Assembly (NCBI RefSeq): GCF_023283925.1
Contig: NZ_JAKIKX010000013.1
Span: 1 to 64,000, forward strand
Source: Shewanella marisflavi
GTDB taxonomy: Bacteria; Pseudomonadota; Gammaproteobacteria; Enterobacterales; Shewanellaceae
Direction: 5' to 3'
Length of the DNA: 64,000 bases
The position numbers and the translations under genes are program-made. Positions 43,053 to 50,649 of this stretch are shown here, one piece after another (the first letter of the stretch is position 1; each line of letters opens with the position of its first letter). Under the pieces are notes generated by a model, which saw only the letters and a list, made by a program, of their open reading frames with translations, searched no databases and was not told where the DNA came from.

Positions 43053-44540
43053 ATGACCACTGCAAAGTTTGTGCAGGGCTCTATTATGCGCCACATCTGG
43101 GTAATGAGTTCTACCGCCGCAATAGGGGTATCGGCGCTGTTTGTCGTCGATCTTATCGACATCTTTTTCCTCAGTATGTTGGGGGAGCAGGAGCTGGCTG
43201 CTGCGGTGGGCTATGCCGGCACTATTTCCTTTTTTACCACTTCTATCGGTATCGGCTTAGCTATCGCACTTGGCGCCTTGGTGTCACGAGCTGTGGGGGC
43301 AAAAGAGTTTGAACTGGCTAAACGGTTATTGCTCAATAGCGCCGTCGTAACCGTGTTGGTGGCGACTTTGGTGTCCCTGGTGGTGACTTGGTATATTCCT
43401 GAGCTGCTTACCTTAGTGGGAGCCAGTGGGCGTACTGCCGAATTGGCGGCGAGTTATCTCTATATCTTAGTGCCTTCCATGCCCATTATCTGTTTGGCTA
43501 TGGCTCTGGGCGCTGCGCTGCGCGCGGTTGGCGATGCCAAACTGTCTATGCTGTCGACGCTGGCCGGTGGTGGCGTAAACTTGCTATTCGATCCCATCTT
43601 TATTTTTTTGTTGGCCATGGGCATTGAGGGCGCGGCGCTGGCTTCTGTGCTCGCGCGCCTTACCGTGCTCGTGGTTGCCGCTCGCGGTGTAGTGGTGAAA
43701 CATAAGCTGTTTGGCCGCTTCGATCTAACCGCTTTCAAGCAGGATATTAAGCCTATCTTTGCCATTGCGGGCCCTGCCATGATGACTAATATTGCGACCC
43801 CGATAGGTAATGCTGTGGTGACCAGGGCCATTGCCGATTTTGGTGATAGCTATGTGGCGGCTTGGGCTGTGATTGGCAGGTTGACGCCGGTGGCCTTTGG
43901 CATGATCTTCGCGCTGAGTGGCGCCATCGGCCCCATCGTTGGGCAGAATTTTGGTGCGCAGGAGTATGCTAGGGTACGACAGAGTCTGACCAAGGCGCTG
44001 CAATTTTGCGCCATCTACGTGGTTTCGGTCTCGCTGTTGTTGCTTCTGCTTCAGGAGCAGATAGTGACCCTGTTTGCCATGCAGGGGGAGAGCGCCGAGT
44101 TGATCCGCTTCTTCTGCCGTTATATTGCCGTGTTTTTTGTGTTTTCAGGGGCATTATTCGTGGCCAATGCCTCGTTTAATAACTTGGGCAAAGCTAAATA
44201 TTCGACCCTGTTTAACGTAGGTAAGGCGACGCTGGGTACCATACCTTTCGTCTATTATGGCGGCCAGCTTGGGGGCGTCGAAGGGGTGTTGATAGGTCAG
44301 GTGCTCGGAGCGATCCTCTTTGGGGTCCTGGGGGTATGGACTGCCTATCGTCTGGTGGATAAGGTGCAAAATGGCGCCGTGCAAGAAAGTGCTAACGATG
44401 ATCTGAATGAGGAACTGAGCCCGAGTAGCCCAAACCCACTCTCTTCATCCTGCGCCCAAATGGCGCAGATCAGTGAAGAGCAAGATTGTGAAGCGAGTAA
44501 CAAAGTGACCGAGTTAGTGGTCGGTCAGGAGCGAGATTAA
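43053..44540 (+). CDS. MATE-family efflux transporter
   Basis: 495 residues with twelve hydrophobic segments in two MatE halves (VVDLIDIFFLSMLG in the first, AGPAMMTNIATPIGNAVV in the second). MATE proteins extrude cationic drugs or metabolites using sodium or proton gradients. The C-terminal about 55 residues are an extra hydrophilic, acidic and serine-rich cytoplasmic tail. Its stop codon overlaps the stop of the convergent DUF2986 gene. Confidence 0.92.
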   Translation: MTTAKFVQGSIMRHIWVMSSTAAIGVSALFVVDLIDIFFLSMLGEQELAAAVGYAGTISFFTTSIGIGLAIALGALVSRAVGAKEFELAKRLLLNSAVVTVLVATLVSLVVTWYIPELLTLVGASGRTAELAASYLYILVPSMPIICLAMALGAALRAVGDAKLSMLSTLAGGGVNLLFDPIFIFLLAMGIEGAALASVLARLTVLVVAARGVVVKHKLFGRFDLTAFKQDIKPIFAIAGPAMMTNIATPIGNAVVTRAIADFGDSYVAAWAVIGRLTPVAFGMIFALSGAIGPIVGQNFGAQEYARVRQSLTKALQFCAIYVVSVSLLLLLLQEQIVTLFAMQGESAELIRFFCRYIAVFFVFSGALFVANASFNNLGKAKYSTLFNVGKATLGTIPFVYYGGQLGGVEGVLIGQVLGAILFGVLGVWTAYRLVDKVQNGAVQESANDDLNEELSPSSPNPLSSSCAQMAQISEEQDCEASNKVTELVVGQERD

Positions 44541-44761
44541 GCCTCTGAGTTATCACTTTCTTGAGTCGGAGTTTCTTGCTCCTCGCTCTTGGCTTTTTCG
44601 GCAGCGTTTGCTTTAGCGGCCATTTCAGCTTGCTCTTGAGCCAGCATCTTGGCGCGATCGCCTTTAGAGATATATTTCTTCACTGTCGGCGGCGTATGTT
44701 TGTTGTGACGGGCTTTGGCTCTTTTTGCCGTCTTTTTAAGCATCTTTTGTTTCTTGTTCAT
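44537..44761 (-). CDS. DUF2986 small basic protein
   Basis: 74 residues. The N-terminal half is strongly basic (NKKQKMLKKTAKRAKARHNK, then KKYISKGDRAKML), typical of DUF2986; the C-terminal half is acidic and alanine-rich. The family is confined to marine gammaproteobacteria and may bind RNA or ribosomes; function is not established. The stop overlaps that of the convergent MATE gene. Confidence 0.88.
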   Translation of the reverse strand: MNKKQKMLKKTAKRAKARHNKHTPPTVKKYISKGDRAKMLAQEQAEMAAKANAAEKAKSEEQETPTQESDNSEA

Positions 44762-44885
44762 ACTTCCACCAGGGTCTTTGATTCAGATAAAATAAGGGTT
44801 TAAACCCAGATAGCTTAAACCGGGGGCGGATTTTAACCTAATCTGTGCCAAGCGGCTATAGGCAAAGATAGCAGATAGAGGAAAT

Positions 44886-45218
44886 ATGGCTTCATTAAGC
44901 TGTGATGGCAAGATCACCTTCTTTGAGCGTTTCGAGGCAGATATTTTAAGTGGTGCTAAAACTATCACCCTTAGGGATGAGAGCGAGTCTCATTTTTCCC
45001 CAGGGCAGGTGTTGTCAGTGTCGACCTTTGAAACCGGGAGACATTTTTGCGACATTCAAGTGCTGCGGGTCGAAAAGCTCGCCTTTGATGCATTAAACTC
45101 GCGGCACGCCGAGCAGGAGAATATGACGCTGGAGCAGTTAAAGGCGGTGATCACTGAGATATATGGCGAGATTCAGACACTGTACCTGATTGAATTTCAG
45201 TTGATGAATTCTCAGTAA
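44886..45218 (+). CDS. yqfB: N4-acetylcytidine amidohydrolase YqfB (ASCH domain)
   Basis: 110 residues, slightly longer than E. coli YqfB (103) and clearly the same protein: ITFFERFEADILSGAKTITLRDESESHF near the start and HAEQENMTLEQLKAVI later. YqfB removes the acetyl group from N4-acetylcytidine nucleosides, and the lysine and glutamate in this family are catalytic. It has its own start with AGAGGAA just before ATG 44886. Confidence 0.94.
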   Translation: MASLSCDGKITFFERFEADILSGAKTITLRDESESHFSPGQVLSVSTFETGRHFCDIQVLRVEKLAFDALNSRHAEQENMTLEQLKAVITEIYGEIQTLYLIEFQLMNSQ

Positions 45219-45277
45219 GCTTAGTATTGCGAGTGGTACATTAACCAGCTTCAATGATTGGCGTTGAAGACGAATGG

Positions 45278-46417
45278 ATGCGAAAAATGACTAGATATTT
45301 AACAGCTTGCTGTACGGCTCTATTTTTATTTTTGTCAGCAAATGGTTGGGCAGAAGAGTCCCTTGAGCAAATTAATCGCGATATTAATTACCTGAGAGAA
45401 AATGTCATTCAGGTGTTTGATTATAGCGGTCAGGATATTCAAACTGCCGAACAGGTGATATCGCAACTGAGTCAAGTGCTACAGACCAATGAGTGGAATA
45501 TAGAGGGTCAGGTACTGTTAAGAAGAGTCAGGGGCTTGAGTCTGAAGAACATTAACATGTACAGGTTAAACTCTGGCCAAAGAGTCGATTATGTTCAGTC
45601 TGAGATGGCCTTAGAAGATATCGAGTTTGTTAGTCAACAGACCGGCTCTCATCACATACTCTACGCCGGTGGTCATGTGGCAATGCATCTGCTTAATTAT
45701 CCCGTTAAAGCCTATGATTTATGGCAAAGGTGTGCCGAAAGTGGCCATGCTGGTTGCATGAATATTATGGCGACCCACAGGTTTACAGGAGAAAACGGCT
45801 TACCCGTTGATGTCAGTCAAACGGTGAAATGGCATCAAAAAGTCTATCAAACTGGGATAGACTTTATTTGCGCTGGTGTGTATTCAGCAATCAATCTAGG
45901 TGAGTTGGCTTTCCTTTTTGACGATATCGATACGGGGGCTGATTGGCAGCAATGGCGTGAAAGAAGAGAATCCTTACTCAAAGAGGTCATTAAGCGATCC
46001 GGTGATGAGTACCTTTGTCCTATGGGGGCTTCTTATTTTAGAGACTTTGTATTCCAGTCCATTGAGAGCGAGCCTGATTGGGACATGCTTGATTTAGCGA
46101 TGAGGCATTTGCCTGAAGCCAGTGAAAAAGAAACACTGGAAATCATCAAGCAGAATATGAATTTATCCAATGCTATTGAGCATTTGGCCTTAATTAACAA
46201 TCCCATAGAGCAGTGTTCATTGACCTTGAGTTTACTTTTGTATGCCCAGCACAACGGATTGGAGTCGGCTAGCCAAGCCTTACAAAATCACATGACAACA
46301 CTAAGCACGGATGATTGCCCTTGGGAATTTGCTTTGTTACAACGCATTCAGAATCGTGGTCGTTGGCAAAGTGTTGGCAGGCAAAGGCTGAACTCGTCTG
46401 AGTCGACGATGGACTAA
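45278..46417 (+). CDS. Exported protein with Sel1-like character, unknown function
   Basis: About 379 residues from ATG 45278 (an ATG at 45254 adds eight). A signal peptide ends near GWAEE. The rest is helical; one stretch around residues 140-180 (AYDLWQRCAESGHAGCMNIMATHRF) resembles a single Sel1/TPR-like repeat, and cysteines there and later may form disulfides. I do not recognise a named family. The gene is AT-richer than its surroundings and stands alone, so it may be lineage-specific or acquired. Confidence 0.65.
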   Translation: MRKMTRYLTACCTALFLFLSANGWAEESLEQINRDINYLRENVIQVFDYSGQDIQTAEQVISQLSQVLQTNEWNIEGQVLLRRVRGLSLKNINMYRLNSGQRVDYVQSEMALEDIEFVSQQTGSHHILYAGGHVAMHLLNYPVKAYDLWQRCAESGHAGCMNIMATHRFTGENGLPVDVSQTVKWHQKVYQTGIDFICAGVYSAINLGELAFLFDDIDTGADWQQWRERRESLLKEVIKRSGDEYLCPMGASYFRDFVFQSIESEPDWDMLDLAMRHLPEASEKETLEIIKQNMNLSNAIEHLALINNPIEQCSLTLSLLLYAQHNGLESASQALQNHMTTLSTDDCPWEFALLQRIQNRGRWQSVGRQRLNSSESTMD

Positions 46418-46447
46418 GTTGATTAAGCGTAAGTGGCAGATAATACG

Positions 46448-47098
46448 ATGACAAGCAACTCTGAATCAGTGGTCTTATTGCATGGTTTAGCCCGCACGCG
46501 AGGCTCGATGGAGAAGATGGCGGCCGCCTTGTCGGATCTTGGTTATCACTGCGTGAACCTTGGCTATCCTTCAACACGTTTCGATATTCAGACGCTTGCG
46601 GCCGAGCACATAGACAAGGCGTTGAAAGCTTGCCGTGGCGATAAGATCCATTTCGTGACCCATTCAATGGGGGGCATCTTGGTGCGTCAGTACCTAAGCC
46701 TCAACCCTCTGCCTGCCCTTGGCCGCGTGGTGATGTTAGGCCCGCCCAATCAGGGGAGCGAGGTTGTGGATAGCCTAAAGCATTTTCCGGGATTTAAGTG
46801 GATCAACGGCCCGGCCGGAATGCAGCTTGGCACAGAAAGAGATAGTGTGCCCAACAGCTTAGGCCCGGCAAATTTTGAACTTGGGGTGATTGCCGGAACC
46901 CGCAGCATCAATCTATTACTGTCGACGCTATTGCCAGCTCCCAATGATGGTAAGGTCTCGGTGGCTAACACTAAGCTTGATGGCATGCGGGATCATATTA
47001 GTCTGCCCGTGACTCACCCCTTTATGATGAATAGCGGAGCTGTGATTGCTCAGACAGCCCATTTTTTAGCCCACGGCCGTTTTAGTCACGAGGCCTAA
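46448..47098 (+). CDS. Alpha/beta hydrolase (lipase-like)
   Basis: 216 residues from ATG 46448 (GTG 46433 would add five). VVLLHGLARTRGSM provides the oxyanion HG, and FVTHSMGGILVRQYL the nucleophile Ser73 in a THSMG elbow. LGPPNQGSEV and DGKVSV are typical of PGAP1-like and triacylglycerol-lipase-like hydrolases; the late histidine is in PVTHPFMMN. No signal peptide, so it is probably cytoplasmic or peripheral to the membrane. Substrate unknown. Convergent with a small lipoprotein gene 11 bases beyond its end. Confidence 0.87.
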   Translation: MTSNSESVVLLHGLARTRGSMEKMAAALSDLGYHCVNLGYPSTRFDIQTLAAEHIDKALKACRGDKIHFVTHSMGGILVRQYLSLNPLPALGRVVMLGPPNQGSEVVDSLKHFPGFKWINGPAGMQLGTERDSVPNSLGPANFELGVIAGTRSINLLLSTLLPAPNDGKVSVANTKLDGMRDHISLPVTHPFMMNSGAVIAQTAHFLAHGRFSHEA

Positions 47099-47109
47099 GA
47101 TAAGCTGGC

Positions 47110-47553
47110 TTAATGGTTGTCGGCAAACTTGCTGATGTCGGCATCGGTCGCGCCGTCGTTGCATTCACCACGGATCTCGCCGCGTCCTTCTTCTATGATG
47201 CGGCTCAGTTCCAGATAACCTTCACGGCAGTATCCTGTCATGGCGATGGTCTTCTCCAGGCCTAGTTCTATCTGCTCTGTCCAGCGACTTAAATCAGGCT
47301 GATAGATAGAGCGTTTGTTACTGCCCGAACGTTTCATTCTTTCAATCTGCCTGACGCGCTGCATATGGGGCTGTTCTAGAGTCGGCAGTTCGGCGTATTT
47401 GACTCTATAGGTGAATAGCTTAATACCATTGCCCTTGATGGCGGTTTGAAAGGTATCTTCGACTCGGATGTTGAAATCGTCCACATCGCGTTTGCTGGCG
47501 CAGCCACTCAGGCTGATAAGCAAGATGAAACAGAGTAATGAGCGTATTGGCAT
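47110..47553 (-). CDS. Small lipoprotein, unknown function
   Basis: 147 residues with a lipoprotein signal ending in LSGC (Cys18). The mature part is charged and helical, with arginine-rich segments (RVRQIERMKRSGSNKRS) and two further cysteines near the C-terminus (YCREGY, GECNDG) that could form a disulfide. I do not recognise the family. It is read convergently with the lipase-like gene; a 246-base region separates it from the divergent DUF1538 cluster. Confidence 0.75.
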   Translation of the reverse strand: MPIRSLLCFILLISLSGCASKRDVDDFNIRVEDTFQTAIKGNGIKLFTYRVKYAELPTLEQPHMQRVRQIERMKRSGSNKRSIYQPDLSRWTEQIELGLEKTIAMTGYCREGYLELSRIIEEGRGEIRGECNDGATDADISKFADNH

Positions 47554-47799
47554 TTGATTGTTATCTTTATTTCGCTGGTTATTAGTCTTAGCTATGCGTT
47601 ACTCGAGGAGCATACCCCAATTGTCAGGGGATAGCACCCCAAGTTAACAGACTTACTTTGGCTGACTTTCTCTGCTTAACTTGATGTCGCTCACGTAAAT
47701 GCGGGGTTTTGTGAAAAAAATGTTGTTATTTGTTAGCGTGTTGGCACACTCAAGGTAAGGGGAAATGTGTTAGGAGTTCCTCAATGCTAAGGAGTCTGC

Positions 47800-48534
47800 A
47801 TGTCGGCCTTGATCAGCCTGTTTCGCTCATTACTCGGTAGTTTTCGAGATCTGGTGCCTATCATCTGTGTCGTGGCATTCTTTGAGATATTTGTGCTGCA
47901 ACAGGCTCCGGCAAACCTGGCCGAGATCCTACTTGGCTTAGTGTTTATCGTTTTTGGCCTCACTTTCTTCGTATTCGGTCTCGAGATGGGGCTATTTCCC
48001 ATTGGTGAGTCTTTGGCTCAGGCGCTGGCGCGTAAAGGCAGTGTCTTCTGGTTAGTCGTCTTCTCCTTCTCCCTCGGCTTTGGTACTACGCTTGCAGAGC
48101 CGGCTTTAACCGCCGTGGCTAACGAAGCCGCCGAGGTGGCGGCTAACTCAGGTGCTATCGGTGAGAGTGTTGAGGCGATGGATCGTTATGCCATGGGACT
48201 CAGGCTGACTGTGGCCATCTCTGTGGGGCTGGCTATTCTGCTCGGGGTGGTTCGTATCCTCAAAGGCTGGCCAATTCATTATCTGATCATCGGCGGTTAC
48301 CTGTGTGTCATGGTGCTGACGGCGTTTGCCCCGGAAAATATTATCGGTATCGCCTATGACTCTGGTGGCGTTACCACCTCCACCATTACCGTGCCCTTGG
48401 TGACCGCCTTGGGCGTCGGGTTGGCCAGTGTAATTAAGGGGCGAAACCCTATGCTAGATGGCTTTGGCCTGATCGCCTTTGCCAGTCTGACACCTATGAT
48501 TTTCGTCTTGCTCTATGGCATGTGGGTGTTGTGA
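47800..48534 (+). CDS. DUF1538 membrane transporter subunit A
   Basis: 244 residues, six or seven membrane helices. It shares with its partner the motifs [18 protein letters not shown] and [20 protein letters not shown], the polar signature lying in a membrane segment and plausibly lining an ion path. DUF1538 pairs from Halomonas (UmpAB) have, to my recollection, been reported as monovalent cation/proton antiporters; transfer to this protein is inference. It is the first gene of a tight four-gene cluster with a second DUF1538, a PII-like and a CBS protein. Confidence 0.88.
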   Translation: MSALISLFRSLLGSFRDLVPIICVVAFFEIFVLQQAPANLAEILLGLVFIVFGLTFFVFGLEMGLFPIGESLAQALARKGSVFWLVVFSFSLGFGTTLAEPALTAVANEAAEVAANSGAIGESVEAMDRYAMGLRLTVAISVGLAILLGVVRILKGWPIHYLIIGGYLCVMVLTAFAPENIIGIAYDSGGVTTSTITVPLVTALGVGLASVIKGRNPMLDGFGLIAFASLTPMIFVLLYGMWVL

Positions 48535-49322
48535 TGAACTATCTCAGTACTATGCTCGACACACTGTTATTGACCGCCCGTGATGTGGTGCCGATAGCGG
48601 TTATTTTGTTTGGTTTTCAGCTTGGGGTGCTTAAGCGTGCCATCGCCAATTGGCGCCGGGTGTTGTTGGGTTTTGTCTATGTGATCATTGGGCTCAGCCT
48701 GTTCCTAGTGGGGCTGGAACTAGCGCTGTTTCCTATCGGGCAGAGTATGGCCAGTCAATTAACCTCGCCGGACTTCCTTCACCCCGAGGGTGGCGATGCG
48801 CCCTTTATTTGGCAAGACTACCTTTGGGTCTATCTGTTTGCCGCCGCCATAGGGTTTAGCACCACAATTGCCGAACCCTCATTGATCGCCGTGGCAATCA
48901 AGGCCAACGAAGTATCGGGCGGCGCCATCGGCATTCAAGGGCTTAGGATCTCAGTTGCCATAGGTGTCGCCATGGGGATATCACTGGGCTGTTTTCGTAT
49001 CGTAGTGGGCGATCCTATTCATTACTACATCATGGCTGGCTATGTGCTGGTGGTGATCCAGACCTATTATGCCCCTAAGATGATAGTGCCTCTGGCCTAT
49101 GATTCGGGCGGGGTCACTACTTCGACCGTGACGGTTCCCTTGGTGGCGGCGCTTGGCCTGGGCTTGGCAACCAATGTAGCAGGGCGCGACCCACTTATCG
49201 ATGGCTTTGGCTTGATTGCCTTTGCTAGCCTGTTTCCTATGATCACTGTGATGGGTTATGCCCAGCTAGTGGAATTCTTAAGTCAGCGAAAATCCGCTAA
49301 GGAGCGAGACCATGCGCTTTAA
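48534..49322 (+). CDS. DUF1538 membrane transporter subunit B
   Basis: 262 residues from ATG 48534, whose A is the last base of the previous TGA, so translation is coupled; ATG 48522 lies further inside the first gene. It has the same fold and motifs as subunit A: TTIAEPSLIAVAIKANEV and [20 protein letters not shown], then [14 protein letters not shown]. The two are clear paralogues kept side by side, suggesting a heterodimer. The next gene (PII-like) starts 11 bases before this one ends. Confidence 0.88.
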   Translation: MNYLSTMLDTLLLTARDVVPIAVILFGFQLGVLKRAIANWRRVLLGFVYVIIGLSLFLVGLELALFPIGQSMASQLTSPDFLHPEGGDAPFIWQDYLWVYLFAAAIGFSTTIAEPSLIAVAIKANEVSGGAIGIQGLRISVAIGVAMGISLGCFRIVVGDPIHYYIMAGYVLVVIQTYYAPKMIVPLAYDSGGVTTSTVTVPLVAALGLGLATNVAGRDPLIDGFGLIAFASLFPMITVMGYAQLVEFLSQRKSAKERDHAL

Positions 49323-49662
49323 ACTTATCGTCGCCTTTGTCGATGACACCTGTACCGATACCGTGCTTGATGCGGCGCGAGAGGCGGGCGCCACGGGGGC
49401 TACAGTGATTAACCATGCCCGCGGTGAAGGACTGGAAAAGAAAAAGACTTTCATGGGGTTGGGGCTGGATATTCAGCGTGATGTGATCCTCTGGTTGGTA
49501 GAGGAGCATATGAGTCGCAGCATTTTGGAAACCATTTGCCGGGTAGGGGAGTTCGACACTAACCCAGGGCAGGGAATTGCTATACAGATAGATGTGGAGG
49601 ACGCCGTGGGTGTCGCCCACCAAGTCGAAAAACTCAGCAAAGAGATTGAGGATCAACTATGA
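49312..49662 (+). CDS. Divergent PII-family signalling protein
   Basis: 116 residues with the PII ferredoxin-like fold: KLIVAFVDDTCTDTVLDAAREAGATGATVI at the start, and GEFDTNPGQGIAIQIDVEDAVGV matching the segment after the T-loop that binds ATP/ADP. The T-loop region (HARGEGLEKKKTFMGLGLD) lacks the uridylylated tyrosine of GlnB/GlnK. PII proteins bind adenine nucleotides and gate transporters and enzymes; here the obvious target is the DUF1538 pair. AAGGAG lies 8 bases before the start. Confidence 0.86.
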   Translation: MRFKLIVAFVDDTCTDTVLDAAREAGATGATVINHARGEGLEKKKTFMGLGLDIQRDVILWLVEEHMSRSILETICRVGEFDTNPGQGIAIQIDVEDAVGVAHQVEKLSKEIEDQL

Positions 49663-50063
49663 AACCAAGCAGGCTAATTAAGAACAGTGACGTCATGAAA
49701 GACAGTTATGTGATGGTCGATGGTCTGCATACCGTAGCAGAGGCGATCAAGTTAGCGGTGGGCAATGATGTCAGTATGCTTTTGGTCAATAAACGCCACG
49801 AGCATGACGAATATGGCATGGTATTGATGAGCGACATCGCGCGTAAGGTGTTGGCAAAAGACAAATCGCCAGAGCGGGTTAATGTCTATGAGATCATGAT
49901 AAAACCTGTGCTATCTGTGCACGCCGACATGGACATTCGCTATACCGCCAGGTTATTCGAACGCTTTGGCATCAACAAGGCGCCTGTGATTGAGGCAGGT
50001 AAGATCCTTGGTGTCGTAACCTACGATGATATCGTCCTTAAAGGGATGATGCCTCATCTTTAA
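49659..50063 (+). CDS. CBS-domain protein
   Basis: 134 residues made of two CBS motifs: VMVDGLHTVAEAIKLAVGNDVSMLLV with YGMVLMSDIARKVL, and VLSVHADMDIRYTARLFERFGINKAPVI with GVVTYDDIVLKG. CBS pairs bind adenosine nucleotides and report energy charge. It overlaps the PII-like gene by four bases (ATGA) and ends the transporter cluster, so it may form a second nucleotide sensor for the same membrane complex. No other domain is present. Confidence 0.88.
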   Translation: MKPSRLIKNSDVMKDSYVMVDGLHTVAEAIKLAVGNDVSMLLVNKRHEHDEYGMVLMSDIARKVLAKDKSPERVNVYEIMIKPVLSVHADMDIRYTARLFERFGINKAPVIEAGKILGVVTYDDIVLKGMMPHL

Positions 50064-50080
50064 GCTTAGGTTTGGTCAAT

Positions 50081-50106
50081 AAAAAGGGCACCTTTTGGTG
50101 CCCTTA
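50081..50106 (-). terminator. Terminator of the glutaredoxin gene
   Basis: AAGGGCACC / GGTGCCCTT hairpin with a four-base loop; on the minus strand it is followed by TTTTT. It lies between the convergent CBS and glutaredoxin genes and may act weakly in both directions. Confidence 0.85.
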
Positions 50107-50111
50107 ATCGC

Positions 50112-50468
50112 TTAAGCGAAACGTTTATTGAGATAATCTATGATATCTGAAGATTCATACATCCATTTAGTTTCACCAGCTTCTTCGATGCGTAAACAAG
50201 GTACCTTAGCTAGGCCACCTTGTTCTACCAGTGTCTGCTGATGATCTGTCTGCTTGGCATCTATGGTCGCGATATTTAATCCCTGACGACGAATGGCTCG
50301 GCGTACCTTGACGCAGAAGGGGCAGGCGGCGTACTGATACAGTTGCAGGCTTTGGGTCTGCTCATCGACTTTGGCTTGCTCGGCCAGCGGACGTTGGCGC
50401 TTCTTAGGGGTAAAGACAAAATTCAGAAACAGGATAATTCGACCTAAAACCCAACGAACAATAAACAT
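50112..50468 (-). CDS. Membrane-anchored glutaredoxin-like protein
   Basis: 118 residues. A hydrophobic N-terminus (residues 2-20) and basic stretch (PKKRQR) come first, then a thioredoxin-fold domain from about 40, with the redox motif CPFC at 49-52, KVPCLRIE containing the cis-proline, and ESSDIIDYLNKRF at the end. It should reduce disulfides or glutathione adducts near the membrane. Positive residues after the helix suggest that the domain faces the cytoplasm. It is monocistronic, with a terminator of its own. Confidence 0.88.
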   Translation of the reverse strand: MFIVRWVLGRIILFLNFVFTPKKRQRPLAEQAKVDEQTQSLQLYQYAACPFCVKVRRAIRRQGLNIATIDAKQTDHQQTLVEQGGLAKVPCLRIEEAGETKWMYESSDIIDYLNKRFA

Positions 50469-50601
50469 TAACGACTCCTCTACGTTTTTGATGGAGCGGA
50501 TTCTATCGCAAGCGTGATTGAGATCAAAGCCCTGAGCTTAAATGTGAACTCATAAGGAAAAAAGGAGCGGATTTTATTGGCTAGGGGGATGAAAGGGTAT
50601 T

Positions 50602-50632
50602 AAAAAGCGGCCAAGAGTTTACCTTGGCCGCT
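50602..50632 (-). terminator. Terminator of the DUF748 gene
   Basis: Perfect 10-bp stem AGCGGCCAAG / CTTGGCCGCT with a 7-base loop, followed on the minus strand by TTTTTAAT, just after the DUF748 stop. Confidence 0.92.
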
Positions 50633-50649
50633 GTGTGACAATTGCTTAT

